Shown piece after piece: positions 7,747 to 17,224 of a DNA stretch of 64,000 nt. The notes under the pieces were generated by a model that was not told the DNA's origin, did no database searches, and was given only the letters and a program-made list of their open reading frames with translations. The stretch's first letter is position 1. Every line of letters starts with the position of its first letter. The stretch comes from Thermoleophilia bacterium (lineage in GTDB: Bacteria > Actinomycetota > Thermoleophilia > Gaiellales > SKUG01): contig JAOPYQ010000020.1 of the NCBI GenBank assembly GCA_025964555.1, positions 28,365 through 92,364 on the forward strand, read 5' to 3'. Position numbers and translations under genes: made by a program.

Positions 7747-8739
7747 ATGACCGACCGCGGCATCTGGGCGTCGCCGACGCCCGCGGCGAGCGACGTACCC
7801 GATGCGCGTCGCCGCACGCTCGGCGAAGGCGCCACCCCGCTCGAGCGCAGCGACGCCGATCCGCGGCTGCTGCTCAAGCGCGAGGACCGCAACCCCACCG
7901 GCTCGCACAAGGACCGTGCTGCGGCGTACCAGCTCGCGTCGGCAGCGGCGCGCGGCGACCGGGCAGTGACGATCTCCTCGTCCGGCAACGCCGCGATCGC
8001 CACGAGTCGGTATGCGGCGCTGCACGAGCTGCCGGCGGTGGTCTTCGTGCATCCCGCGACTGACCCGGCGAAGCTCGCGTCGATCGACGGGACGACCACC
8101 ACGCTCGTCGTCACCGAGCGCGCGATCAACGGAGCCAAGCACCTCGCGCGCGAGCTGCGCATCCCGAACCTGCGCCCGTCGACGAACGACGAATCGCTCG
8201 TCGGCTACGCCTCGCTCGGCGAGGAGCTCGCCCACGAGCTGCCGGAATCCATCGACACGCTCGTGATCTTCGCCACCAGTGGCGCGACCGCGATCGCAGT
8301 GGCCGACGTGCTCGCCCGCACGCGTCCCCGCGTGCAGGTGCACGTGGTGCAGGGCGAGGGAAACACGGGCCTCGTGGCTCCCGAGCGGGAGATCACCGAC
8401 CAGGGCGCACACGGTGCGGCGGCAGGTCGACTCGGTGTCAGGCGCAGTCGGCGCGGCCGCGAGCTGCGCGCGGCGATCGAGGCGACCGGCGGCGCGGGTC
8501 ACGTTGCGACTGCCGAAGATGTCAGTCGAGCTCGCGAGCTGCTCGCTGCCGACGGCATCGATGTCAGTGACGAGAGCGCCGCGAATGTCGCGATCGCCCA
8601 GCAGCTCGCCGATGCCGGTCGTCATCCGTGCGTGATCGTGAGCGGATCCCCGGCCGGCAGCTCCGGCTTCGCGCCGCATCGCATCGAGGCGGATGACGAA
8701 CACCAGGCGATGGCAGCGGTGCTCGAACGTCTCGGCTGA
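7747..8739 (+). CDS. Threonine-synthase-like PLP enzyme
   Basis: A 330-residue fold-type II PLP enzyme. LLLKREDRNPTGSHKDRAAA carries the PLP lysine (SHKDR), ISSSGNAAIATSRYA is the Ser/Gly/Asn loop, and EGNTGLVAPE and VSGSPAGSSG are other cofactor-loop regions. It resembles threonine synthase and related beta-replacement enzymes but is shorter than usual and lacks the N-terminal threonine-synthase region. It starts seven bases after the LysW-like stop and is probably the last gene of the operon. It may make or use an amino acid held on the carrier. Confidence 0.75.
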   Translation: MTDRGIWASPTPAASDVPDARRRTLGEGATPLERSDADPRLLLKREDRNPTGSHKDRAAAYQLASAAARGDRAVTISSSGNAAIATSRYAALHELPAVVFVHPATDPAKLASIDGTTTTLVVTERAINGAKHLARELRIPNLRPSTNDESLVGYASLGEELAHELPESIDTLVIFATSGATAIAVADVLARTRPRVQVHVVQGEGNTGLVAPEREITDQGAHGAAAGRLGVRRSRRGRELRAAIEATGGAGHVATAEDVSRARELLAADGIDVSDESAANVAIAQQLADAGRHPCVIVSGSPAGSSGFAPHRIEADDEHQAMAAVLERLG

Positions 8740-8757
8740 CCTCGAACGCGCCGGCGA

Positions 8758-9669
8758 TCAACGCAGGCGGTTGCGCCCTGCTTCCTTCGCCAGGTACGCC
8801 GCGCCTCGGGCGCCGAACAGGTGGAACTCGTAGCGCTTGAGGGCACGTCGATCGATCGCGGTCTGCACCTTCGCGGTGATCCAGCGCACCGCGAAGCTCG
8901 GAGCGTAGGTCCCGGCGCGCACGGTGGTGTCGTCGGGCTTCACGCCGTCGATCGCCACCGCGCAGACCTCGGCGTGGCCGCGCACGTCGGAGTACCGCAT
9001 CGGTGCGAACGCATGCTCGTCACCCGCGATGTAGGTGCGCGCCGACTGCTCGCTCGAGGCTCGCAGCTCCGCGCCGTAGGCCGTGACGCCGAAGTAGGGC
9101 TCCAGGTAGCCGGAGGGTGTCTTCACGGGCTTGTAGCCGTGCACGAGCGGCACGAACGGGGTGGGCCAGGACCCGGGCGTGATGAGCGGCGTCCACTCGG
9201 TCGTGGTGCCGTCGAGCAGGCTCACGGCCTGCGCCTTGGTGAGGCCGCTCGCACACACCGGATTGCTCGGGTGCACGACCAGGACCTCGGCCTCGTACCA
9301 GAGCACGCGCTGCTGGAAGCGCAGCAGCTCGGCAGCCTTGAGCGCCCGATCGATGAGCGCACCCGTGCCCGGCTCCGCTGCGGACTGCAGCACCGCGCGT
9401 TCGTTCACCGCGTTGCCGCTGAAGTTCGACCACGTCACGATCCACTTGATCCGGCCCTGCGTGAAGCGATCGACTGAGGGCGCGATCCGGAAGAGGTTGC
9501 CGCCGTCCTCCTCGAGGCGGGGCGGGACCGTCGTCGAGACCTGCCACTGGTCGCGCTTGGTGACGAAGGTCGTCGCGGCAGTCGCGGAGGTCGCGAACAT
9601 CGAGGCGACGGCGAGCGCCGCGACGACGACGGCACAGGAACGAGACGTAGATCGCGCGAGGAGAGCCAT
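8758..9669 (-). CDS. PstS-like substrate-binding protein
   Basis: A 303-residue exported protein. The signal peptide is clear (RSTSRSCAVVVAALAVASMF ending ATSATAATT). The mature part has LTKAQAVSLLDGTTTEWTPL, the PstS-type segment equivalent to LTxxQLxxIFxGxxxxW, and other short matches to phosphate-binding-like periplasmic proteins. No pst transport genes lie next to it, so it may be a sensor or surface protein. It starts at ATG 9669, six bases after TACACT. It lies downstream of the histidine kinase gene, 14 bases away, and could act as its ligand-binding partner. Confidence 0.7.
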   Translation of the reverse strand: MALLARSTSRSCAVVVAALAVASMFATSATAATTFVTKRDQWQVSTTVPPRLEEDGGNLFRIAPSVDRFTQGRIKWIVTWSNFSGNAVNERAVLQSAAEPGTGALIDRALKAAELLRFQQRVLWYEAEVLVVHPSNPVCASGLTKAQAVSLLDGTTTEWTPLITPGSWPTPFVPLVHGYKPVKTPSGYLEPYFGVTAYGAELRASSEQSARTYIAGDEHAFAPMRYSDVRGHAEVCAVAIDGVKPDDTTVRAGTYAPSFAVRWITAKVQTAIDRRALKRYEFHLFGARGAAYLAKEAGRNRLR

Positions 9670-9675
9670 GCGCGA

Positions 9676-9681
9676 AGTGTA
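9676..9681 (-). promoter_or_regulatory. -10 box for leaderless PstS-like gene
   Basis: TACACT on the minus strand lies six bases before the ATG at 9669, giving this gene its own likely start site in the 14-base gap after the kinase stop. Confidence 0.45.
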
Positions 9682-9683
9682 GA

Positions 9684-11627
9684 TCAGCGCGGTGCGTGCT
9701 CGCGAGCCCAGCGGCGCACCGTGCACGAGAACACCGACCGGTCGCCATCGCGCTCGTACCAGACGCGTCCGCCGTTCGCCGCGGCGAGCCCGCGAACGAT
9801 CGACATGCCGAGGCCTGTCCCGGGCTGGGCATCGGTGCCCGGTCCGCGCGTGAAGCGCTCGAACAGGCGCTCGCGAAACGAGGGGTCGACGCCGTCTCCG
9901 TGATCGATCACCTGCACCTCGATGCGCGCACCCTGCTCGATCTCGCGCACGTCGATCACGTACGGAGCGCGCCCGTACTTCACCGCGTTGGTGAGGAAGT
10001 TCACCACGATCTGCGTGAGGTGCTCCTGGCTGCCCACGGCCACGAGCGACGTATCGCAGCGCACGGCGACGTCGTCGATCCCGGCGAGCTCGACCGCCTC
10101 CTCGATCGCGGTGACGACCGGGTAGGGGTCCTCCGCGACGATGAGCGAGCCGGCGTCCAGGCGCGACTGCATGAGCGTGTCGTCGACCACGTTCGACAGT
10201 CGGCGGCCCTGCGTGCGGATGATGCGCAGGAACTCGAGGCGCCGCGCCTCGTCGAAGCGCTCCCAGTGTTCGAGCAGGGTGTCCGCGAACCCGACGATCG
10301 AGGTGAGGGGCGTGCGCAGCTCGTGCGAGGCGGTGGCGACGAGCGCGTCGCGCAGCCGATCGAGCGACGTGCGTTCGGTGATGTCGAGCGCCGTCGCGAC
10401 GAGGTGGCTTCGCGAGGCCCCCTGACGGGACGTCATGCGACCTGCGTGCAGCACGACGCGCTCGTCGGTTCCGCGATGCAGCCGGTGCTCGACGGAGAAG
10501 CCTCCGTCGCCGGCGAGCGTGGCGTGGATCGAACGTTCGAGCGCCTCGCGATCGTCCGGGTGGACGTGCTCGAGGATGACGTCGAGGCTGGCGGTCGGCT
10601 CGGGTCCCACGCGGAACACGCGCTGGAATTCGGCAGAGGTGCGGATCAACCCGTCGCGTTCGTCCCACTCCCAGCTGCCGAGCTGCGCGATCTCCTGTGC
10701 TTCCTCGAGGGCCGAGGCGCTGCGCTGCAGCGCCAGTCGCGACGCGTCGCGTTCGAGCAGCAGCGCGGCGAGCACCAGGTTGCCGATCGCTGCGGTGGCG
10801 AGGATCGCCTGCACGGCGAGCACCGAGGCGGTGCGGTCGAGTCCGAGTTCCGGCAGGACGTTCGGGTCGGCGATCTCGTACGAGACGGCCACCACGGTGG
10901 CGAGCAGGATGGTGCCCGACGCGCCGATCACGCCAAAACGCAGCGCCCCCCAGACGAAGAGCGGATACAGCAGGACGGTCGCGTACGGGTGCGATCCGTC
11001 GAGCATGTACGAGCTGGTCAGCACCACCGACAAGAGCAGGATCGATGCCTCGAGGAGGCGCGAGGCTCGGTGTTCGATGTCGCGTCCCCGGGCGATGAGC
11101 GCGAGCACGAGCGGCGCGATGAGCACGACCGCGAGCACCACCGATGCCCAGAAGAGCGCCCACTCGCGCAGCGCGCCGTCGAGGTCGACGCCGTCCGCCA
11201 CCAGGAAGGCACCGACACCGATCGTCGAGCTGACCGTCGCCCCGATCGCGATCGCGACGAGCAGCACGAACGCGTCACGCACGCGGCGGATGCTGTCGCC
11301 CATGCCGAGTCGGCGCACGATCGTCACCGCCACGAGCGGCTCGATCGCGTTGCCGATCCCCAGTGCGATCGCGACCCCGGGCGGGATGCCGATCGTCACC
11401 GAAACGAGCGCCTCGCCGATCCCGACGCCGAGCGCCATCCACGGCCCCCAGCGAAGGACGGCCACGAGCGCGATGCCCGCGGGGACCCAGATCGGCGTGA
11501 AGTGGTCGTCGATCGCGACCTCCGTCCCGAGCCGCGCGGCCGCCATGTACAGGAACCCGACCAGCGCCACGCGCAGGGCGAGGTGCGTCGACGGTGCGCC
11601 GTCGCGAGGTGTCGAGGTCGGTCCCAC
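9684..11627 (-). CDS. MASE1-PAS sensor histidine kinase
   Basis: A 647-residue membrane kinase. Residues 15-300 hold about eight hydrophobic segments of the MASE1 type (LGTEVAIDDHFTPIWVPAGI). A PAS domain follows (LGSWEWDERDGLIRTSAEFQ, EHVHPDDREALERSIH). The HisKA box ATASHELRTPLTSIVGF has the phospho-accepting His near 432, followed by HATPase motifs VVNFLTNAVKYG, IDHGDGVDPSFRERLFERF and GTGLGMSIVRGLAAANGG. No response regulator is adjacent, so it is an orphan kinase. It appears to start with GTG at 11627. Confidence 0.92.
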   Translation of the reverse strand: MGPTSTPRDGAPSTHLALRVALVGFLYMAAARLGTEVAIDDHFTPIWVPAGIALVAVLRWGPWMALGVGIGEALVSVTIGIPPGVAIALGIGNAIEPLVAVTIVRRLGMGDSIRRVRDAFVLLVAIAIGATVSSTIGVGAFLVADGVDLDGALREWALFWASVVLAVVLIAPLVLALIARGRDIEHRASRLLEASILLLSVVLTSSYMLDGSHPYATVLLYPLFVWGALRFGVIGASGTILLATVVAVSYEIADPNVLPELGLDRTASVLAVQAILATAAIGNLVLAALLLERDASRLALQRSASALEEAQEIAQLGSWEWDERDGLIRTSAEFQRVFRVGPEPTASLDVILEHVHPDDREALERSIHATLAGDGGFSVEHRLHRGTDERVVLHAGRMTSRQGASRSHLVATALDITERTSLDRLRDALVATASHELRTPLTSIVGFADTLLEHWERFDEARRLEFLRIIRTQGRRLSNVVDDTLMQSRLDAGSLIVAEDPYPVVTAIEEAVELAGIDDVAVRCDTSLVAVGSQEHLTQIVVNFLTNAVKYGRAPYVIDVREIEQGARIEVQVIDHGDGVDPSFRERLFERFTRGPGTDAQPGTGLGMSIVRGLAAANGGRVWYERDGDRSVFSCTVRRWAREHAPR

Positions 11628-11775
11628 GGTTGGATAGTGCCCGATTCGTCCAGACCGCGTCCTCAGGGTGCGTCGTCTGCGGATTCGCGCATCCGCGCGA
11701 GATTGCTCGCCGCCGACCTCGCTGCGTGGCTAGGATGCCGTGAACGCACATTCCTCCGTCCAAGGATCGAGCCAC

Positions 11776-12972
11776 ATGGCCACAGCAACCGAGCAGCCGT
11801 CGTCCCGCAACGCAGTCCTCGACGTGGAGGTCCCGCGCGGCCTCAAGGGCGTCAAAGTCGCCCAGACGTCGATCGGCAACGTGCGTGGCCAGGAAGGCTT
11901 CTTCCACTACCGCCAGTACGACGCCACCGAGCTCGCCAAGAAGCGCACGCTCGAGGACATCTGGCACCTGATGCACGAGGGTGAGCTCCCCAAGACGCAG
12001 GCCGAGAGCGACGCCTACCGCGCGCAGGCCGGCCAGCTTCGCCTCGCCGCATGGACCCAGGTCGAGCAGCTCGTCCCCGGCCTCGTCGCCGGTGCCGACA
12101 AGGACAAGCTCGACGTGCTCGGCACGCTGCGCGCGCTCATCGCCGCCGTCGGTGCGCGCGAGGGCTGGAAGCCCTGGCTCGACCTGAGCGCCGAGGAGAT
12201 CAAGGAGCAGTGCAGCCGCGCCGTCGCGCTGACCGCGGTCGGCGTCGCCGCCATCTACCGCGTCAAGCACGGCAAGGACATGGTCGCGCCCGACGCGTCG
12301 CTGCCGCACGCCACCGACTACCTGCGCATGGTCACGGGCGAGGTGCCGAGCGCCGAGAAGGCCGACGCGCTCGAGAAGTACCTCGACCTGACCGTCGACC
12401 ACGGCTTCAACGCCTCGACGTTCACCGCTCGCGTCGTGGCATCGACCGGTGCGGACGTGTCGTCGGCCGTCGTCGCCGCGATCGGTTCGCTCTCGGGCCC
12501 GCTGCACGGTGGCGCACCGAGCCGCGCGCTCGCGATGGTCGACGAGATCGGCACCAAGGAGAACGCCGATCCGTTCATCCGCGCGATCTTCGAGCGTGGC
12601 GATCGCCTCATGGGCTTCGGTCACCCGGTCTACACGACGATGGACCCGCGCTCGATCATGCTCGGCGAGATCGCCGACGGCATCGGTGGCGAGCAGGTCG
12701 AGCTGGCGCGCCACGTGGAGCAGACGTCGCTCGACATCCTCGAGGAGCTCAAGCCCGGTCGCGGCCTCAAGACGAACGTCGAGTTCTACGCCGCGCTCGT
12801 CATGCGCAGCTCGGGCATCCCGGACGAGCTGTTCACGCCGACCTTCGCGGTGAGCCGCGTCATCGGCTGGACCGCGAACATCCGCGAGCAGGTCACGGAG
12901 GACAACCGCATCTTCCGCCCGAGCGCGCAGTACGTCGGTCCGGAAGCTCCTCAGGACGTGCCGACGCTCTAA
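11776..12972 (+). CDS. Citrate synthase family protein
   Basis: A 398-residue citrate/2-methylcitrate synthase that condenses acetyl-CoA or propionyl-CoA with oxaloacetate. Motifs: SIGNVRGQEGFFHYRQYDAT, LSGPLHGGAPSRAL (catalytic His), MGFGHPVYTTMDPRS (second His) and KTNVEFYAALVM (catalytic Asp region is replaced by Glu-containing VEFY). The chosen ATG at 11776 follows AAGGA by nine bases; an upstream in-frame ATG at 11740 is less likely. A strong hairpin follows the stop. It is divergent from the histidine kinase. Confidence 0.9.
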   Translation: MATATEQPSSRNAVLDVEVPRGLKGVKVAQTSIGNVRGQEGFFHYRQYDATELAKKRTLEDIWHLMHEGELPKTQAESDAYRAQAGQLRLAAWTQVEQLVPGLVAGADKDKLDVLGTLRALIAAVGAREGWKPWLDLSAEEIKEQCSRAVALTAVGVAAIYRVKHGKDMVAPDASLPHATDYLRMVTGEVPSAEKADALEKYLDLTVDHGFNASTFTARVVASTGADVSSAVVAAIGSLSGPLHGGAPSRALAMVDEIGTKENADPFIRAIFERGDRLMGFGHPVYTTMDPRSIMLGEIADGIGGEQVELARHVEQTSLDILEELKPGRGLKTNVEFYAALVMRSSGIPDELFTPTFAVSRVIGWTANIREQVTEDNRIFRPSAQYVGPEAPQDVPTL

Positions 12973-12995
12973 GGCGACGGACATCGATTGCATGC

Positions 12996-13023
12996 GAGGC
13001 CCGCGGCTCCGGCTGCGGGCCTC
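12996..13023 (+). terminator. Hairpin terminator after citrate synthase
   Basis: GAGGCCCGC and GCGGGCCTC form a perfect 9-base stem with a 10-base loop, 24 bases after the citrate synthase stop. No T-run follows, as is common at high GC. Confidence 0.7.
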
Positions 13024-13059
13024 GGTGTCTTCGGGCCGGCGGTGCGTCGCGCTACAGGG

Positions 13060-13110
13060 CACTTCGTCCAGGGATCCGGGGGCACCCCACGGATCAGTGG
13101 TCGAGGTGCG
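13060..13110. repeat. Dispersed palindromic element type 2, copy A
   Basis: Starts CACTTCGTCCAGGGATCCGG and ends with a degenerate reverse complement (GGATCAGTGGTCGAGGTGCG). First of two tandem copies in the 332-base gap between citrate synthase and the SNF2 gene; two more copies lie at 38956-39066. Confidence 0.7.
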
Positions 13111-13121
13111 ACGCCGCGATC

Positions 13122-13170
13122 CACTTCGTCCAGAGGTCCGGGGGAGCGATGCGGATCATTGGACGAAGTG
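13122..13170. repeat. Dispersed palindromic element type 2, copy B
   Basis: CACTTCGTCCA at one end and TGGACGAAGTG at the other are a perfect 11-base inverted repeat. The inner parts (AGGTCCG and CGGATCA) are partly complementary. It would fold as a 49-base hairpin and is the best preserved of the four copies. The rest of the gap to 13304 shows no gene; TAGGCT at 13287-13292 may be a -10 box for the SNF2 gene. Confidence 0.75.
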
Positions 13171-13304
13171 CGGCCTGGGCGCGTCATCCGTCGAGATCGT
13201 CGACGCGAGACCGACGGAACCGGATCGCGAGGCGGCGACGGCGACCGCGATGGTGGCCGCTCCGGTGACTCGGCAGAGGTGCGCGGTAGGCTGACGTTCG
13301 TCCG

Positions 13305-16300
13305 ATGGCCGTCCCCCACGACATGCTCGCGCTCCGTGCCTCGCTGGGTCCCGACGACCTCGTGTCGATCTGGGCGGAGCCCGCCACGGGCGGCGAGCGG
13401 TCCGGGCCGACGCTCGAGGTGACCGCCGCCCAGTTCGTCGACGAGATCGTGCCGCTCGTCGACGAGCCTCCGGCGGGCGTGCGCGTCGGCGCGGACCTGC
13501 GCATGCTCGTGCGGCTCGCGCGACGCGCGGCGGCGGTCGTCGTGCGTCAGGAGTACGTGCCGGACGTGCGCTTCGAGCGGGCGGGCAACGAGGGCACCCG
13601 GCTGGTGGGTCGCTGGTCGCCGCTGCCGCGCACCGACCTGCGCAACGCGATCGACGCCGACCTGCGCGAGGCACAGCGCGTGCTCGCGGAGCCAGCGCAT
13701 GCAGGCCGGGAGGACGGCGACCTGGCGCTGCCGGTCGTGGTGCAGGCGCGGCACCTCGTCGCCAACGTGGTCGACGAGCTGGTGCGTGCGCGGATCGCGA
13801 GCGACCCACCGCGCCTCGTTGCTGCGACGCCGGGCGGCGGCGAGACCCTGCACGATCGGTGGCTGCGCGCGCTGACCTGCACGAATCCCGTGATCGACGG
13901 GCCCGACGACGGCCTTGACCGGCTCGCTGCCGACGTCTCCGAATGGCAGCACCGGCTGCGCAGCGACGCAGAGTCGCCGTGGCGCCTCGTGCTGCGGCTC
14001 GAGGAGCCGGACGAGCCGGCGTCCGCCGAGCAGGAGCACGACGAGCCATGGACGCTGCGCTACCTCGTGCAGCTGCGCTCGGACCCGAGCGTGCTCGTGG
14101 CAGCCGCCGATGCGTGGTCGCCGAGCGGTCCGGACAAGGCAGCGCTCGCGCGACACGGGTTCCACGCGGGCCAGCACCTGCTCGCTCCGCTCGCGCAGGC
14201 GGCGCAGCTGTTCGAGCCGATCGCCGACAGCCTCGGCGCGGCGCAGCCAGCCATGTGCGAGCTGACGACGCCGCAGGCGCACGCGTTCCTCGCGTCCGTC
14301 GCGCCGCTGCTGGAACAGTCGGGATTCGCGGTCGCGGTGCCGGCCTGGTGGACCCGAGGTCGCCCGAAGATCTCGCTGCGTGCGGCGGTCGTCAGCGACC
14401 TGCATGGTGGACGCCAGCACATGGACAGTCTCAACCTCGCGACGCTGGTGGGCTATGACTGGCGCGCGGCAGTCGGCGATGCGGAGCTGACCCGCGACGA
14501 GCTGACACGCCTCGCCGCGCAGAAGTCGCCGCTGGTGCGGGTGCGCGGACGCTGGATGGAACTCGACGAGCGCAGCATCCGAACCGCGCTGGCGCACGTC
14601 GAACGCGCGGGTGACGCGCCGCGCTTCGCGACGGTCGCCGACCTCGTGCGCATGTCAGTCGGTGCCGCGGACGACGTCGACGGCGTGCCGGTCACGGGCG
14701 TGGACGGTGGCGACATCGCGGAGCTGCTCGAGCAGGTGCAGCGCCACGAGACACCGGACCGCGCGGCGGTGCCCGCGGGCGTCGACGCGACGCTGCGGCC
14801 CTACCAGGAGCGTGGATTCCAGTGGCTCGCCACGATGTCGGACCTCGGGTTGGGCGCATGCCTGGCCGACGACATGGGCCTGGGCAAGACGCTGCAGGTG
14901 CTCGCGCTCGTGCAGCACCACCACGAGCGGGACGCGGCGGTGGGCGTGGCGTCGAGGCCGACGCTCGTGGTGTGCCCGACGTCGGTGCTCACGAACTGGC
15001 TGCACGAGGCGGGTCGCTTCACGCCGGACCTGTCGGTGGTCGTCCACCACGGGCCGGGTCGCCTGCGCGACGAGCGTTTCCTCGAGGCTGCGAGCGCGAG
15101 GTCGATCGTGTTCACGTCGTACGCGGTGCTGGCGCGCGATGTCGAGACGCTTCGGGCGGTCGGCTGGCGCACGGTGGTGCTCGACGAGGCACAGAACATC
15201 AAGAATCCGGGCACGCGACACGCGCGCGCGGCGCGGTCGATCGCCGCGCCGACACGCATCGCGCTGACCGGTACGCCGGTGGAGAACCATGCGGGTGACC
15301 TGTGGTCGATCATGGAGTTCCTCAACCCGGGGCTGCTCGGATCGCAGGTCGACTTCCGCCGCAAGTACCTCGTGCCGATCCAGACCGGAACCTTCCCCGA
15401 GGCGGCGACGCGGCTGCGCCAGATCGTGGCGCCGTTCCTGCTGCGTCGCGTGAAGACCGATCGCGCGGTGATCGCCGACCTGCCCGACAAGTTCGAGCAC
15501 GTCGCGTGGGCGAGCCTCACGACCGAGCAGGCGTCGCTGTACGAGGCGATCGTGCGCGAGGCGGCCGACACGCTGCGCATGGCTCGTGGCACCGCGCGAC
15601 GTTCGGGCATCGAGCGGCGCGGGCTCATCCTCGCGACCATCGCGAAGCTCAAGCAGGCGTGCAACCACCCGGCGCAGCTGCTCGCCGACGGCTCGAGGAT
15701 CGCCGGTCGGTCGGGCAAGCTGGCACGGCTCGAGGGACTGCTGGAGACGGTGCTCGACCAGGGCGAGCGCGCGCTGGTGTTCACGCAGTTCGTAGCGATG
15801 GGGCGCCTGCTGCAGCAGCAGCTGGCCGACACGTTCGGGCGCGAGGTGCTGTTCCTGCACGGCGGAACGAGCCGAGCGGAGCGCGACCGGATCGTCGAAC
15901 GCTTCCAGGATCCGGGAGCGGGCGCGCCGCCGATCCTCGTGCTGTCGCTCAAGGCGGGCGGCAGCGGCCTCAACCTGACGGCCGCGACGCACGTGTTCCA
16001 CTTCGACCGGTGGTGGAATCCCGCGACCGAGCAGCAGGCGACCGATCGTGCGTTCCGGATCGGACAGGAACGTGACGTGCAGGTGCACGCGCTGGTGTGC
16101 GCCGGCACGGTGGAGGAACGCATCGACCTCATGCTGCGCCAGAAGCGGGGCGTCGCGGATTCGGTGATCGGCAGTGGCGAGCAGTGGATCACCGAGCTCG
16201 AGGATGCCGAGCTGCTGGACCTGCTGACACTGCGTCGCGACACGATGCTGCAGGACGGCACCCTGGACCACCTCGATCCGAAGGAGTGGGTGCGTGGCTC

Positions 16301-16307
16301 CCTCTGA
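13305..16307 (+). CDS. SNF2-family DEAD/DEAH helicase
   Basis: A 1000-residue Swi2/Snf2 ATPase. The first 490 residues are the divergent N-terminal region found in bacterial SNF2 proteins. The motor begins at about 496 with LRPYQERGFQWLATMSDLGL, then Walker A DDMGLGKT, DEAQ box VVLDEAQNIKNP at about 624, LTGTPVENHAGDLWSIMEFL, and helicase C with LVFTQFVAMGRLLQQQL at about 823, LSLKAGGSGLNLTAA and ATDRAFRIGQ. It translocates on DNA or remodels protein-DNA complexes. It overlaps the next gene by 14 bases, the usual SNF2-SWIM pairing in actinobacteria. Confidence 0.95.
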   Translation: MAVPHDMLALRASLGPDDLVSIWAEPATGGERSGPTLEVTAAQFVDEIVPLVDEPPAGVRVGADLRMLVRLARRAAAVVVRQEYVPDVRFERAGNEGTRLVGRWSPLPRTDLRNAIDADLREAQRVLAEPAHAGREDGDLALPVVVQARHLVANVVDELVRARIASDPPRLVAATPGGGETLHDRWLRALTCTNPVIDGPDDGLDRLAADVSEWQHRLRSDAESPWRLVLRLEEPDEPASAEQEHDEPWTLRYLVQLRSDPSVLVAAADAWSPSGPDKAALARHGFHAGQHLLAPLAQAAQLFEPIADSLGAAQPAMCELTTPQAHAFLASVAPLLEQSGFAVAVPAWWTRGRPKISLRAAVVSDLHGGRQHMDSLNLATLVGYDWRAAVGDAELTRDELTRLAAQKSPLVRVRGRWMELDERSIRTALAHVERAGDAPRFATVADLVRMSVGAADDVDGVPVTGVDGGDIAELLEQVQRHETPDRAAVPAGVDATLRPYQERGFQWLATMSDLGLGACLADDMGLGKTLQVLALVQHHHERDAAVGVASRPTLVVCPTSVLTNWLHEAGRFTPDLSVVVHHGPGRLRDERFLEAASARSIVFTSYAVLARDVETLRAVGWRTVVLDEAQNIKNPGTRHARAARSIAAPTRIALTGTPVENHAGDLWSIMEFLNPGLLGSQVDFRRKYLVPIQTGTFPEAATRLRQIVAPFLLRRVKTDRAVIADLPDKFEHVAWASLTTEQASLYEAIVREAADTLRMARGTARRSGIERRGLILATIAKLKQACNHPAQLLADGSRIAGRSGKLARLEGLLETVLDQGERALVFTQFVAMGRLLQQQLADTFGREVLFLHGGTSRAERDRIVERFQDPGAGAPPILVLSLKAGGSGLNLTAATHVFHFDRWWNPATEQQATDRAFRIGQERDVQVHALVCAGTVEERIDLMLRQKRGVADSVIGSGEQWITELEDAELLDLLTLRRDTMLQDGTLDHLDPKEWVRGSL

Positions 16308-17211
16308 CGAGCATCGGTTCATGCCGCCGGCGAGCCAGCCGCGTGCCGTGACGGGCGGTATTCGACTGCAGTCCAGGCGCGGCGGCGCGTCGTGGTGGAC
16401 GCGGCGCTGGCTCGCGGCGCTCGAGGCGGGAGCGGTCGGCGAGCGGTACGTGCAGGCCCTCGAGGATGCGCGTCGCGGTCGCGTGCTCGAGCTCGAGGTG
16501 GGGCTCGGTTCGATCCGTGCGCGCGTGCAGGGCACGCGCCGTGCACCACACGAGGTGACGATCCGGCTCGCGGCGATCGACCAGCTCGCGTGGCTGCGAA
16601 TCGCCGAGGCGCTCGCGGCGCGCGGCGATTCGCGTGCGGAGCTGCTCGCCCGACAGATGCCCGAATCGGTCGACGCCGTGTTCCGCCGCGAGGGCGTGTC
16701 GCTGTTTCCGCTGCTCGACGACGACCTCGACATCGCATGTTCGTGCGAGGACTGGTCGACGCCGTGTCGCCACGCGCTCGCAGCGAGCCTGCTGGTCGGC
16801 GAGGCGATGGACGCCGACCCGCTGCTCGCGTTCCGCGCGCGCGGCATCGAGCCGGCGCTGCTCATGGCGATCGTGTCGGGGGGTGCGGGGGTCGGAGCGG
16901 AGCCTGTCGGCGGCATCGCGGACGATGCCGATGCTGGCCCCGAATCGGATGTGAGTCGACTTCTCCCCGCGGAGCGAGGCAAGCTCGACGCACATGCCGC
17001 TGCCGAGGCCGAATCGGCGGGATGGGTCCCCCAGGTCGTGTCGCTCGACGCGCCGCCGATCGATGCACCGCTCGTGCGGATCCTGGGCGCGCCGCCGATG
17101 TGGCGCGGAGCGGATTCCTTCGAGCCGGCGATGCGCCGCCTGTACGCACGCGTCGCGAGCGATCCGCGCACCATCGCGCTGGCGCTCGGGTCGAGCCCGC
17201 TCGAGGACTGA
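16294..17211 (+). CDS. SWIM zinc-finger protein
   Basis: A 305-residue protein with the SWIM motif CSCEDWSTPCRH (CxC-x6-CxH) at about 149-160, a zinc-binding module for DNA or protein contacts. It begins with GTG at 16294, eight bases after AAGGAG, inside the end of the SNF2 gene, so the pair is translationally coupled and probably forms a complex. The C-terminal third is Pro/Asp-rich with no recognised fold. Confidence 0.88.
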   Translation: MAPSDEHRFMPPASQPRAVTGGIRLQSRRGGASWWTRRWLAALEAGAVGERYVQALEDARRGRVLELEVGLGSIRARVQGTRRAPHEVTIRLAAIDQLAWLRIAEALAARGDSRAELLARQMPESVDAVFRREGVSLFPLLDDDLDIACSCEDWSTPCRHALAASLLVGEAMDADPLLAFRARGIEPALLMAIVSGGAGVGAEPVGGIADDADAGPESDVSRLLPAERGKLDAHAAAEAESAGWVPQVVSLDAPPIDAPLVRILGAPPMWRGADSFEPAMRRLYARVASDPRTIALALGSSPLED

Positions 17212-17224
17212 CGACGCGCCTCGC

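Noticed and set aside
11275..13062. 595-codon open frame antisense to citrate synthase
   Set aside because: No motifs, Arg/His-rich composition, and it crosses the citrate synthase terminator.
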